This document shows positions 55,231-63,916 of a stretch of DNA of 64,000 nt, piece by piece. Every line of letters starts with the position of its first letter. The first letter of the stretch is position 1. Under the pieces are notes generated by a model. That model was not told the DNA's origin, searched no databases, and saw nothing but the letters and a program-made list of their open reading frames with translations. The position numbers and the translations under genes are program-made. Origin of the DNA: an uncultured Flavobacteriaceae bacterium (GTDB lineage Bacteria > Bacteroidota > Bacteroidia > Flavobacteriales > Flavobacteriaceae); NCBI GenBank assembly GCA_947503005.1, contig CANNCA010000007.1, forward strand, positions 247,987 to 311,986. The letters run 5' to 3'.

Positions 55231-58200
55231 TTACTTTTGATTTTTCTTAACCCATTCCCGCGCATTTACGAAAGCCTCCAACCATGGCGAAACTTCATCG
55301 TTTCGGTCAGCAGGGTAGTGCGCCCAGTTCCAAGGGAAAGTGGAGCGTTCGATGTGTGGCATTGTTACCAGATGTCTTCCGGTGGAATCACATAACATCG
55401 CCGTATTGAAATCACTTCCATTCGGATTTGCAGGATAACCTTGATAGCCGTATTTCGCGACGATGTCGTATTGGTCTTCGGAATGTGGTAAATTGAACTT
55501 GCCTTCTCCATGCGATATCCAAACCCCTAAGGTTGTTCCGGCGAGACTTGACAGCATCACGGAATTGTTTTCTTGAATTTTAACGGAAGTAAAATTACTC
55601 TCGTGTTTGTGTGAATCGTTATAGGTCATCTTGCCATGCGTATCATGCTCGGGATTGATAAGGTCCAGCTCCATAAACAACTGGCAGCCGTTACAGATGC
55701 CTACGGAAAGGGTATCGGGCCGTGCAAAGAAATCTTTGATGACTTTATTGGCTTTTTCATTGTATTTGATGGCGCCCGCCCAGCCTTTGGCACTTCCGAG
55801 TACATCGGAGTTGGAGAAACCACCAACGGCGCCTAAGAATTGAATGTCTTCTAATGTTTCCCTACCGGATATTAAGTCCGTCATGTGAACGTCCTTGACA
55901 TCAAAGCCGGCCAAATACATCGCATTCGCCATTTCACGTTCAGAGTTGCTTCCTTTTTCTCTTAGGATGGCTGCTTTGGGCTTCTCGACTCCGCTCGAAG
56001 TGACCGGAAGCTTTCCAGTAAATTGGCTTGGAAACTCGTATTGCAAATCCTGCTCCTTGTAATGCTCAAAACGGTCTTTGGCCAGACCTTTCGCGGTTTG
56101 TTTGTCGTCCAACAAATAGGAAGTTTTGAACCAAGTATCTCTCAAGGAAGCAACATTCAAGCCCATTTCCATACTGCCATTTTTGATGGTCAGTTCCGCT
56201 TTGGAAACCACTTTTCCGATTTTTTTGAAATCGATGTTTGCGTCAGCAAGTGTTTGTTCTACGGCTGCATCTTTCGATTGAAAAACGATTCCCGCATTCT
56301 CGGAAAATAACAATTTGATGGTATCCGATTCACCTAGACTTGAAAGGTCTAGTTCAGCGCCCAAATCGGTGTCAGCGAAACATAGTTCCAACAAAGTGGT
56401 GATTAATCCTCCTGATGCAACATCATGACCTGCAATAATTTGATTACTTTTAATTAAAGTTTGAATTGAATCAAATGTATTTTTGAAATAGGTATCGTTT
56501 GTGATGGTTGGTGCTTCACCTCCGATAGCGTTTCGGACCTGCCCAAAAGAACTTCCGCCTAATTTATAATCGTCTTTACCGAGGTTGATGTAATAGATAG
56601 CACCACCATCTTTTTGAAGCACAGGCTCCACAACATTGGTAATATCATTACAGTTTCCGGCAGCGGAAATGATGACCGTACCGGGACTGATCACATCCCC
56701 ATCTTTGTATTTCTGTTTCATGGAAAGGGAATCCTTTCCCGTAGGTACGTTGATGCCCAAATTAATCGCAAAATCTGAAATGGCTTGTACGGCTTCGTAA
56801 AGTCGAGCATCTTCGCCTTCGTTCTTGCACGGCCACATCCAGTTGGCGGAAAGGGAGACGGATTTCAGTCCATCTTTCAGCGGTGCCCAGATGATATTGG
56901 TCAAGGCTTCTGCAATACTATTTTTACTTCCGGCGGATGGGTCAATCAATCCAGAAATGGGGGAGTGGCCGATACTGGTGGCGATGCCCTCTTTTCCTTT
57001 AAAGTCCAATGCCATTACGCCCACATTGTTCAAGGGTAATTGCAGCGGACCAACACACTGTTGTTTCGCTACGCGCCCGCCCACACATCTATCTACTTTG
57101 TTGGTGAGCCAGTCTTTACAGGCAACGGCTTCCAATTGCAAAACTTGCTCTAAATAGTCGTGGAAGAACTCCAACGAATAATGCGCATCTTCATATTTTC
57201 TTTTGACGGTTTTGTCGGTCAATATGGTTTTGGGCGAACTTCCGAAAATATCGGAAAGCTTGACATCCATCGGTTTTTCACCCGTAGTTTTAGATTCGAA
57301 GGTAAAACAGTCATCTCCGGTGACTTCTCCGACCTCATACATGGGGGAACGTTCCCGTTCCGCGATTCTGCCGAGTAAAGCGGCATCATCTTTTCCGATG
57401 ACCAAGCCCATACGTTCTTGCGATTCGTTGCCGATAATTTCCTTGGCGGATAGGGTAGGGTCGCCAATGGGGAGTTTATCCAAATCGATTTTCCCTCCTG
57501 TTTCTTCTACCAATTCCGAGAGGCAGTTGAGGTGTCCGCCCGCACCATGGTCATGAATGGACACGATGGAATTTTTATCACTTTCCACCATACCACGAAT
57601 GGCATTGGCCGCTCTTTTCTGCATTTCAGGATTCGAACGTTGTACTGCATTCAATTCGATGGCCGAACTGAATTCCCCGGTATCGGCACTGGAGACGGCT
57701 GCGCCGCCCATTCCGATACGGTAGTTGTCACCTCCTAAGATGACAATTTTATCTCCCGTTTCAGGGGTGTCTTTTATAGCTTGGTCTGCTTTGCCGTAGC
57801 CGATACCACCAGCTTGCATAATCACTTTGTCGTAGCCCAATCTTCGTTTTTCAGGACCTTGGCCATGACCCGTTTCAAGCGATTCCTCCAAAGCCTCTTG
57901 ACTTAAGGGCTCTGAGGCTTCGTCATGTTCAAAGGTTAATACCGACCCTACAATCAAGGGTTGCCCAAATTTATTTCCAAAATCGGATGCGCCGTTGGAA
58001 GCTTTTATCAGAATATCCATGGGGGTTTGGTAGAGCCATTCGCGTTCGGACATTCCACCTTCCCAGGGCCTGCCGTCATTCAGTCTGGAATAGGCGGTCA
58101 TATACACCGCTGTTCCTGCCAAGGGCAAAGAACCTTTACCGCCTGCCAAACGATCCCGTATTTCGCCTCCTGAACCTGTTGCGGCGCCATTGAAAGGCTC

Positions 58201-58965
58201 AACGGTTGTGGGGAAGTTATGGGTCTCTGCTTTTAAGGAAATCACGGAATCAAATGCCTCCTCTTGATAAAAATCAGGCTTGTCAGCGGTTTTTGGTGCA
58301 AATTGCACCACGGTGGGACCTTCGACAAAGGCCACATTGTCTTTATAGGCCGAAACAATATCGTTCGGGTGCTGTTTTGAGGTCTCTTTGATAAGTTTGA
58401 ATAAGGAAGTCGGCATTTCTTTGCCGTCAATCACAAAAGTGCCGTTAAAGATTTTATGACGACAATGCTCGGAGTTCACCTGACTAAAACCAAAGACTTC
58501 GGAATCGGTCAGTTTTCGACCCATCTTGGTGGAAAGGTCATTAAGATAGGCTACTTCTTCTTCGTTGAGTGCCAAACCCTCTTGCTGGTTGTACGAAGCA
58601 ATATCATCGATTTCTAAAATGGCTTCGGGCTGTACATCAATGGTATAAATGTCTTGTGTCAGCGTGCTATATTTTTGGGATAGCATCGGGTCAAAATCGC
58701 TAAAATCTTCTGCAACGCTTTGGAACTCTTCAATTCTGACGATGCCTGAAATGCCCATATTTTGTGTAATCTCCGTGGCATTCGTACTCCATGGCGTTAT
58801 CATGGCGGCACGCGGACCAATAAAAAAGGCGTCAATAGACGCCGCGTTTATTTTGGGTTGGTCGCCGAACAACCATACTAATTTTTTGGTGTCTTCCTGA
58901 GAAAGTGCTGCCGTGGTTTGAACTGCAAAAACTTTGGTGTTTATCGCCCCGAAAAAGTGAATCAT
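55231..58965 (-). CDS. purL: Phosphoribosylformylglycinamidine synthase, single-chain
   Basis: This 1244-residue enzyme converts FGAR to FGAM with glutamine and ATP in purine synthesis. It is the large type with fused glutaminase. It shows GFSQVNSEHCRHKIFNGTF early, the AIRS/FGAMS folds (ETHNFPTTVEPFNGAATGSGGEIRD and a second repeat around 660-900), and a C-terminal class I glutamine amidotransferase with the nucleophile Cys in GICNGCQLFMELD. A -7-like TAAATTTG (complement of 58999-59006) lies upstream. Its last residues occur again in a decayed copy at 54620-54776. Confidence 0.97.
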   Translation of the reverse strand: MIHFFGAINTKVFAVQTTAALSQEDTKKLVWLFGDQPKINAASIDAFFIGPRAAMITPWSTNATEITQNMGISGIVRIEEFQSVAEDFSDFDPMLSQKYSTLTQDIYTIDVQPEAILEIDDIASYNQQEGLALNEEEVAYLNDLSTKMGRKLTDSEVFGFSQVNSEHCRHKIFNGTFVIDGKEMPTSLFKLIKETSKQHPNDIVSAYKDNVAFVEGPTVVQFAPKTADKPDFYQEEAFDSVISLKAETHNFPTTVEPFNGAATGSGGEIRDRLAGGKGSLPLAGTAVYMTAYSRLNDGRPWEGGMSEREWLYQTPMDILIKASNGASDFGNKFGQPLIVGSVLTFEHDEASEPLSQEALEESLETGHGQGPEKRRLGYDKVIMQAGGIGYGKADQAIKDTPETGDKIVILGGDNYRIGMGGAAVSSADTGEFSSAIELNAVQRSNPEMQKRAANAIRGMVESDKNSIVSIHDHGAGGHLNCLSELVEETGGKIDLDKLPIGDPTLSAKEIIGNESQERMGLVIGKDDAALLGRIAERERSPMYEVGEVTGDDCFTFESKTTGEKPMDVKLSDIFGSSPKTILTDKTVKRKYEDAHYSLEFFHDYLEQVLQLEAVACKDWLTNKVDRCVGGRVAKQQCVGPLQLPLNNVGVMALDFKGKEGIATSIGHSPISGLIDPSAGSKNSIAEALTNIIWAPLKDGLKSVSLSANWMWPCKNEGEDARLYEAVQAISDFAINLGINVPTGKDSLSMKQKYKDGDVISPGTVIISAAGNCNDITNVVEPVLQKDGGAIYYINLGKDDYKLGGSSFGQVRNAIGGEAPTITNDTYFKNTFDSIQTLIKSNQIIAGHDVASGGLITTLLELCFADTDLGAELDLSSLGESDTIKLLFSENAGIVFQSKDAAVEQTLADANIDFKKIGKVVSKAELTIKNGSMEMGLNVASLRDTWFKTSYLLDDKQTAKGLAKDRFEHYKEQDLQYEFPSQFTGKLPVTSSGVEKPKAAILREKGSNSEREMANAMYLAGFDVKDVHMTDLISGRETLEDIQFLGAVGGFSNSDVLGSAKGWAGAIKYNEKANKVIKDFFARPDTLSVGICNGCQLFMELDLINPEHDTHGKMTYNDSHKHESNFTSVKIQENNSVMLSSLAGTTLGVWISHGEGKFNLPHSEDQYDIVAKYGYQGYPANPNGSDFNTAMLCDSTGRHLVTMPHIERSTFPWNWAHYPADRNDEVSPWLEAFVNAREWVKKNQK

Positions 58966-59230
58966 TGACCGTAAGAGTTGTTAGGTTTGAGAAAGGCACA
59001 AATTTAGCCTTTAAAAGGCATTTTTTGGTGATTCACTTTATTAAAAAGTTAACAGGTTTAACCGGTGGGTGTTGATAAAGTTGAATTAAAGAAAAACTTG
59101 GTCAACGGTCTTGTAGGTGACAAGTAACGGATTTTCTTCTGCTACTTTTTTTTGTACTGACCATAAATTAATGTTCTCCAAATGTTCAGGCACTTAAACC
59201 CTTTATTATCACACAATTTGTGTTGTGTGG

Positions 59231-59752
59231 CTATTTTTTAATTTCACCTCTTAAATCTACTGTTTTCAATTCATTAAGGTAAGCCTCAATTCTTGAGTGT
59301 GCGGTTCCGTCTACCAATAAGATAACTATCAGCATCGCAATTGTAGTAATGCTAATTGCACGCCAGGTAGGGGAATTAATAAAAATAATCAGTAAAGCGG
59401 CTACAATGATTATAATTGGAATAGCCTTAAAAACTACTGTTTGGTATTCTTTCAATGTGCTTTCCGCACGACTAATTTCTGATGCTACAAATGCCGAAAC
59501 ATCCTCGTTGTAAGCCGTTTTGAATTGTGTAATCCTTGATTTATTGGTATAGAACAACCCTAGGCCTATGGTTAACAGTAAGATACCTGCTACCAAAGTT
59601 GGAATAATGTAGGCCCTTGCGATTTCGGTTTTTCCCATCTGCCAGAACCCAATGCTAGCGATTAAAAAAAGAATCGCAAAAAAGATGAAGAATCGTGTCG
59701 AGAAGACTTCGGCTTTCGCCCATTCTGTGGCTAATTTTAATACGTCCATCAT
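59231..59752 (-). CDS. Hypothetical four-TM membrane protein
   Basis: This 173-residue protein has four membrane helices (about 19-39, 47-68, 108-127 and 131-147) and an amphipathic region between helices 2 and 3. I recognise no family. It stands alone, with empty stretches of 265 and 181 bases on its sides. Confidence 0.65.
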   Translation of the reverse strand: MMDVLKLATEWAKAEVFSTRFFIFFAILFLIASIGFWQMGKTEIARAYIIPTLVAGILLLTIGLGLFYTNKSRITQFKTAYNEDVSAFVASEISRAESTLKEYQTVVFKAIPIIIIVAALLIIFINSPTWRAISITTIAMLIVILLVDGTAHSRIEAYLNELKTVDLRGEIKK

Positions 59753-59933
59753 TTCCTTTATTTAATTAAGTTGTACTGGTTTTGTAAGATTCCGTTGAGG
59801 TCAAGTCCACATAGATTCTCGGTTGAAGAATCAGATATAAATGTAGGTATATTTCATTCAATTAGCATCTTGAGCGCGCAATGGATTACACAGCTTAATA
59901 GCATCTAGCTTTATTCAATTTGCTTCATTGTTT

Positions 59934-60857
59934 TCAAGAAAAACTTGGAATTACTTTCTCTCCAATTTCTTCTATCATTTCTTCGGCAGACCTTGAACCG
60001 TATTTTAAATTCAGAATCACATGATTTACACCGTTGGATTCTAATAATTTGAGATGAGCATTTAGATATTCCGTTCCTGATTTAAATCCCAAATGGATAG
60101 GTGTTGGTTTCGCTTTAGCATCTGTGGTAACATCGACATACAGCGATTGCATAAAAGGTTTCCAGTCTTTTTTTGTTTTCGACAATGCTTCTCTCCATTG
60201 CTGCATAATTATGTGCAGCGTATTGAAATCTCGTGGGTAATATAGCCAGCCGTCTGAATGTTCAGCAATCCAGTCCAAAGATTGTCCGGAATGACCGGTA
60301 ACGAGCATTGGTGTTTTTTGATGGTATTTTGGTACTAGATCTATTGCGCCATTGGTGTTGCCATAAAATTTGGAGGTGTAGTTAGGAAAATCTCCCTGTA
60401 ACGCTTTAACGTAGAAAAAACTATCCCTGAATAATTCAGATTTTTGCTCTAATTGCTGATTGAATGCAGGGTATTCAATGGGTCGATCTCCAGAAGCGAC
60501 ACCGAGAACCAATCTTTCGTTTGAAAGAATTTGAAGACTCTGAATCGATTTTGCAGTATGTACGGGGTGTCGCAAAGGCAAAATGATACTTGCCGAACCT
60601 AATGCAATTTCAGAAGTATGATTCATGATATGGGTCATATAGATCCAAGGATCGAACAGCTGTCCCGCATCTCCAAAATTAGGGTCGTTAAATGGCACAT
60701 CTCTGAACCAAAGCGCTTTAAAACCCAATTCTTCTGCCCGTTTGGCAAGCTGTTCTTGATTTTCCATTTTAGCAATAGGGCCGTTATAGGCTTCCAGTGG
60801 AAATACCAAACCAAGCGTTAATTTTCCTCTTGTGGCTATTTTTGAAAATGTGGTCAT
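59934..60857 (-). CDS. LLM-class flavin-dependent oxidoreductase
   Basis: This 307-residue protein belongs to the luciferase-like monooxygenases, close to the BA3436-type subgroup: LGLVFPLEAYNGPIAKMENQ, ELGFKALWFRDVPFNDPNFG, GSASIILPLRHPVHTAKSIQ and SNERLVLGVASGDRP. It uses reduced flavin with oxygen; the substrate is unknown. It directly abuts the SDR gene and probably shares its promoter and HxlR control. Confidence 0.9.
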   Translation of the reverse strand: MTTFSKIATRGKLTLGLVFPLEAYNGPIAKMENQEQLAKRAEELGFKALWFRDVPFNDPNFGDAGQLFDPWIYMTHIMNHTSEIALGSASIILPLRHPVHTAKSIQSLQILSNERLVLGVASGDRPIEYPAFNQQLEQKSELFRDSFFYVKALQGDFPNYTSKFYGNTNGAIDLVPKYHQKTPMLVTGHSGQSLDWIAEHSDGWLYYPRDFNTLHIIMQQWREALSKTKKDWKPFMQSLYVDVTTDAKAKPTPIHLGFKSGTEYLNAHLKLLESNGVNHVILNLKYGSRSAEEMIEEIGEKVIPSFS

Positions 60858-61655
60858 TTACCTATGAAGTATTTTTTCAGTTTCTGAAAGCAATACATTA
60901 ATTTTTTCCTGATCGTAAGCATCTTGGTGAGCATCGGAAAAGATGCCTTGGTCATTATCAAAGTATTTTCCATTACTATCTTGATGTTTATCTGAAACAG
61001 CTAATTCGTATAAAATATCCGCTCCTTTATCAGCTGGAGACCAATGATGACCATAAGCTTCTTTCACCATATTTGTATTTAATAATGAACCAGGATTGAC
61101 CGCAATGGTTGTTATACTTGGATGCGCTTTTGCAAAAGCGAAACTCCACATCGTCAGAGCTAGTTTGCTTTGGGCATAGGTTTCTTGGCTAGAAACAATT
61201 TTTTTGCCGGACAAGGTTTTAAGGTCTACCGAAGATTGTGCAGCTGAGCTCAAATTAATCACTCGTGGTGCATCACTGTTCTGTAATAATGCGACCAATC
61301 CGTTTGTCAATAGATATGGCGCAAAATAGTTGACGGCAAATCTCAAATCCAATCCATCTTGATTTGTTTGAACAGGGCTCTTAAAAACACCTGCATTGTT
61401 GATCAGTACATCAATTTTAGATATCGTTTGAGACAATTCAGCAATCATTTTTTTGATGCTTTCAAAATCTGCTAAATCGGAAACAAAACCACTTATTTTT
61501 TCATGGGTTGTACGTTCCTTGATTTCTGCAATGGTGTTTTCTAATTTTTCTGAACTTCTGCCGTGCAGTATGAGTTGATGCCCATCTTTAGCCAGCTTTA
61601 TTGCGGCTAATTTTCCTATGCCGTCAGTACTTCCGGTAACTACTATTGTTTTCAT
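60858..61655 (-). CDS. Short-chain dehydrogenase/reductase
   Basis: This protein of about 265 residues has the NAD(P)-binding VVTGSTDGIGKLAA motif, the NNAG motif, the catalytic Ser region NLSSAAQSS and YAQSK (Tyr and Lys). An ATG at 61664 three codons upstream is an alternative start. It is divergent from hxlR, whose operator-like repeats overlap this gene's promoter. The substrate is unknown; an aldehyde or quinone-related detoxification role is inferred from the regulator family. Confidence 0.9.
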   Translation of the reverse strand: MKTIVVTGSTDGIGKLAAIKLAKDGHQLILHGRSSEKLENTIAEIKERTTHEKISGFVSDLADFESIKKMIAELSQTISKIDVLINNAGVFKSPVQTNQDGLDLRFAVNYFAPYLLTNGLVALLQNSDAPRVINLSSAAQSSVDLKTLSGKKIVSSQETYAQSKLALTMWSFAFAKAHPSITTIAVNPGSLLNTNMVKEAYGHHWSPADKGADILYELAVSDKHQDSNGKYFDNDQGIFSDAHQDAYDQEKINVLLSETEKILHR

Positions 61656-61674
61656 TGCGCGCATGATTTATTTT

Positions 61675-61725
61675 AACTATAAAAAGTATAGTTGCAAAAG
61701 TAAGTATAGTAATCTATCTTTGCAA
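61675..61725. promoter_or_regulatory. Divergent SDR/hxlR promoter pair with operator repeats
   Basis: Rightward: TTG at 61692-61694 and TATCTTTG at 61715-61722, 20 bases apart. Leftward: TTG (complement of 61723-61725) and TACTTTTG (complement of 61695-61702), 20 bases apart. Both match the Bacteroidota consensus. AACTATA (61675-61681) and TATAGTT (61687-61693) form a perfect 7-base inverted repeat, and GTATAGT recurs at 61704-61710; these are candidate HxlR sites. Confidence 0.65.
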
Positions 61726-61754
61726 GAACGGTCAATAATGATAGTATACATTGT

Positions 61755-62111
61755 ATGGAAATAGCAGAACCAAAAATGCTTAAGTATAGAGGTAACCAAT
61801 ATCCTTGTTGCACCAGCTTAACAATGGGACTCATTGGTGGAAAATGGAAAACGGTTATCCTCTTTCACTTGATGCATGAAAAATTGCGGTATAATGAATT
61901 GAGAAAATCTATGCCTACAGTTACTGAAAGAACCTTGAGCTTGCAACTTAAGGCATTAGAAGAAGATGGCTTGATAAAAAGAAAAGTATACACTTCAAAA
62001 CCACCTCTAAAAGTTGACTATTCGCTAACAGATTTTGGCAAAACCTTAGTACCGGTAATTCAATCTATTGCCGATTGGGGCGATTCTGTGGTTGAAAAAT
62101 CTCAAAAGTAG
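61755..62111 (+). CDS. HxlR-family transcriptional regulator
   Basis: This 118-residue winged-helix protein shows the HxlR pattern: CCTSLTMGLIGGKWKTVILFHL, LRYNELRKSMPTVTERTLSLQLKALEEDGLIKR and VDYSLTDFGKTLVPVI. Cysteines C18 and C19 are at the position of the redox- or electrophile-sensing cysteine in HypR and related regulators. It is divergent from the SDR/LLM genes and likely controls them and itself. Confidence 0.9.
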   Translation: MEIAEPKMLKYRGNQYPCCTSLTMGLIGGKWKTVILFHLMHEKLRYNELRKSMPTVTERTLSLQLKALEEDGLIKRKVYTSKPPLKVDYSLTDFGKTLVPVIQSIADWGDSVVEKSQK

Positions 62112-62154
62112 GTGAATAGAAGCAATGACATACAGCCATTGTGGTAGCCGTTTT

Positions 62155-62361
62155 TCATTCTTTTTTATATTCTAAAATATCACCAGGTTGACATTCAAGC
62201 GCTTTACAAATTGCTTCGAGTGTCGTAAATCGAATTGCTTTTGCCTTGCCTGTTTTCAAGATAGACAAGTTAGCTGGTGTAATACCAAGAATTTCAACTA
62301 ATTCTTTGGATTGCATTTTTCTTTTGGCAAGCATTACATCTAAATTAACTATTATGGCCAT
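62155..62361 (-). CDS. Small XRE-type (YozG-like) helix-turn-helix regulator
   Basis: This 68-residue protein is a minimal Cro/CI-type HTH: MLAKRKMQSKELVEILGITPANLSILKTGKAKAIRFTTLEAICKALECQPGDIL. The ATG at 62361 is preferred over a TTG two codons upstream. It lies 2 bases after the DUF2975 gene stop; this pair is common in Firmicutes and Bacteroidota. It likely binds the inverted repeats at 62921-62966. Confidence 0.88.
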   Translation of the reverse strand: MAIIVNLDVMLAKRKMQSKELVEILGITPANLSILKTGKAKAIRFTTLEAICKALECQPGDILEYKKE

Positions 62362-62363
62362 AA

Positions 62364-62909
62364 TCAAATAGTTAATTCGTTTTCCTGTTGTAGAATAATA
62401 CCTTCCTTAAAAATATCGGCTAAAAAGAACATCAAATAGCCCAAAATCAGAAATACCAATAGCTCGGTGGACAAAAGGTCAACAACCCTATTGGAAGTTA
62501 GTGCATAAGCAAGCAAGGCTATGTCGATAATCAACGTTCCGAATGTGAAAATAAGAAACGATTTTCCTGCTTTTTTGAAGGCCGAACTAACTTCTTGTTG
62601 AAAAATCTTCTTTTCTGCGAATAATTTTGTGGTCTTATTTAGTTGGTACAGGCCTAAGAATATAAATCCAAATGCGATAATGTAGGCAATGGCAAAAATC
62701 AAATAAACCGTCACCGAAATTTCAACTTTGCTATCCATCAGATTAACCTTTGAGAAAAAAGGTTCATCTGGTATACTCCATTTGCTGATAAGTTGATAAG
62801 TCCATTGAAAATAATCTAGTAGTTTGATAATAACGAAGGCGATTCCGATGATGTAAAGTGTGTTAAAGGCTTTAATTCCTTTCTCTGTTTGTTTTGATTT
62901 GTTTTTCAT
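62364..62909 (-). CDS. DUF2975 membrane protein
   Basis: This 181-residue protein has four membrane segments (about 15-38, 61-85, 113-132 and 145-165) and the DUF2975 pattern including GFIFLGLYQLNKTTKLFAEKKIFQQEVSSAFKKAGKSFL. The function is unknown. It is paired with the small XRE regulator, and both are probably controlled by the operator-like repeats just upstream. Confidence 0.85.
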   Translation of the reverse strand: MKNKSKQTEKGIKAFNTLYIIGIAFVIIKLLDYFQWTYQLISKWSIPDEPFFSKVNLMDSKVEISVTVYLIFAIAYIIAFGFIFLGLYQLNKTTKLFAEKKIFQQEVSSAFKKAGKSFLIFTFGTLIIDIALLAYALTSNRVVDLLSTELLVFLILGYLMFFLADIFKEGIILQQENELTI

Positions 62910-62920
62910 TGTATTTAGAA

Positions 62921-62966
62921 TTTATTATTGCAAAATTATAATAAATTATCGTAAAACAATAATAAA
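62921..62966 (-). promoter_or_regulatory. DUF2975/XRE promoter with inverted-repeat operator
   Basis: TTTATTATTG (62921-62930) and CAATAATAAA (62957-62966) are a perfect 10-base inverted repeat, 26 bases apart. Read leftward, TTG (complement of 62957-62959) and TAATTTTG (complement of 62931-62938) form a good -33/-7 pair with 18 bases between. The arms cover the -33 box and the region just downstream of the -7 box. Confidence 0.55.
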
Positions 62967-63033
62967 ATACTTAAAAACAATAAATATATATTTATCTATC
63001 TGATTGTCAGCGTACTATTTTTTTTAAAATTAT

Positions 63034-63170
63034 ACAACGGTTTTGGCTATGGTTTCGTTACGGAATGGTACGCGAGTATCATTCCGCCGTAACCATAAAT
63101 TTAGCAAAAAGGCTCGAAATTCCGATTAGGAATTTCAGCCGTAATGAACTATAGCCGTTGTTAGCTAACG
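63034..63170. repeat. Structured palindromic repeat with two inner hairpins
   Basis: The outer arms ACAACGG...CTATGG...GTTACGG and CCGTAATGAACTATAGCCGTTGT (63139-63161) pair imperfectly. Inside are two further hairpins: 63057-63093 (GTTACGG with CCGCCGTAAC) and GAAATTCC/GGAATTTC at 63116-63136. The right end is GTTAGCTAACG (63160-63170), which contains the stop codon of the lipoprotein gene. The same 11 bases recur at 63917-63927. The form recalls attC-like or MITE-like elements common in Bacteroidota intergenic DNA. Confidence 0.72.
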
Positions 63171-63908
63171 ATTTTTTATCAGTTTAATATTATTCAATTT
63201 TGTTTCTTTTCCGAATTCAAGAGTATTCTCTGCGGTTTTGTCAATTATCATTAAACTATCAGATAGAAATTTTATTCTCCAGAAACTTTCTTTTACTCCA
63301 AGACCTAAATCAAAATTTTCTAAACGCATTTTTAAGAACTCACCTGTATTATTTATTTCAAGTTGTGACTTTGATTTATGATAATCGTAAGCTAAATTAA
63401 TGGAATCACCATTTATTTTATACAAAGGTGGATATTGTAAATCACTTTCCGAAAATCCAGGTGGTGCAGGAATTGGTGGTGGCTTGGGAATGCTATCGTT
63501 TGAGTGATATTCAAATAGTTCTTTTTCAACCCAAGTTCCGTTTAGTAGCTCTTTATTCCATTTTGGTTTTCTTTCTGCCAATTCGAACGAGTTGTCCCTT
63601 AATCCTATGTAAGTACAATCAAAAATGCCCTCACTTGACTTTTTAATTCCGATTACTCTATTGTCAAGAACTAAAAAGTTTGAGTCATTATAGTTCGAGA
63701 TTCTCCAAGGAATTTTCCCTTGCCATAAATTTCCAAATATTTGATGTGTTGAATCTTTAAATTCAATAAAAAGTGTGTCTGGTTCAGATTCTGAGATAAG
63801 ATTGAACGTTTTATTTTGAAACTCAATTTTATGAATTTTGGATTCAGTCTTTTTTTCGCAACCAACTATCGTTAAAATCAGAAGCAAGATTATTATCGGT
63901 TTGTTCAT
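63165..63908 (-). CDS. Hypothetical lipoprotein in palindrome-bounded cassette
   Basis: This 247-residue protein has a lipoprotein signal (MNKPIIILLLILTIVGC). A low-GC, Ser/Asn/Lys-rich beta-type region follows, with a Pro-rich stretch (PKPPPIPAPPGF) near residue 145. I recognise no family. The ATG at 63908 is preferred to a TTG at 63914. GTTAGCTAACG lies 9 bases before the start and covers the stop, so the gene is tightly framed by identical repeats, as a mobile cassette would be. Confidence 0.68.
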   Translation of the reverse strand: MNKPIIILLLILTIVGCEKKTESKIHKIEFQNKTFNLISESEPDTLFIEFKDSTHQIFGNLWQGKIPWRISNYNDSNFLVLDNRVIGIKKSSEGIFDCTYIGLRDNSFELAERKPKWNKELLNGTWVEKELFEYHSNDSIPKPPPIPAPPGFSESDLQYPPLYKINGDSINLAYDYHKSKSQLEINNTGEFLKMRLENFDLGLGVKESFWRIKFLSDSLMIIDKTAENTLEFGKETKLNNIKLIKNR

Positions 63909-63916
63909 TTTCAAAT

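Noticed and set aside
63034..63161. tRNA-like three-stem fold
   Set aside because: The outer stem and two hairpins do not fit acceptor, anticodon and T-arm lengths, and no anticodon loop or GTTC-type T loop is present.
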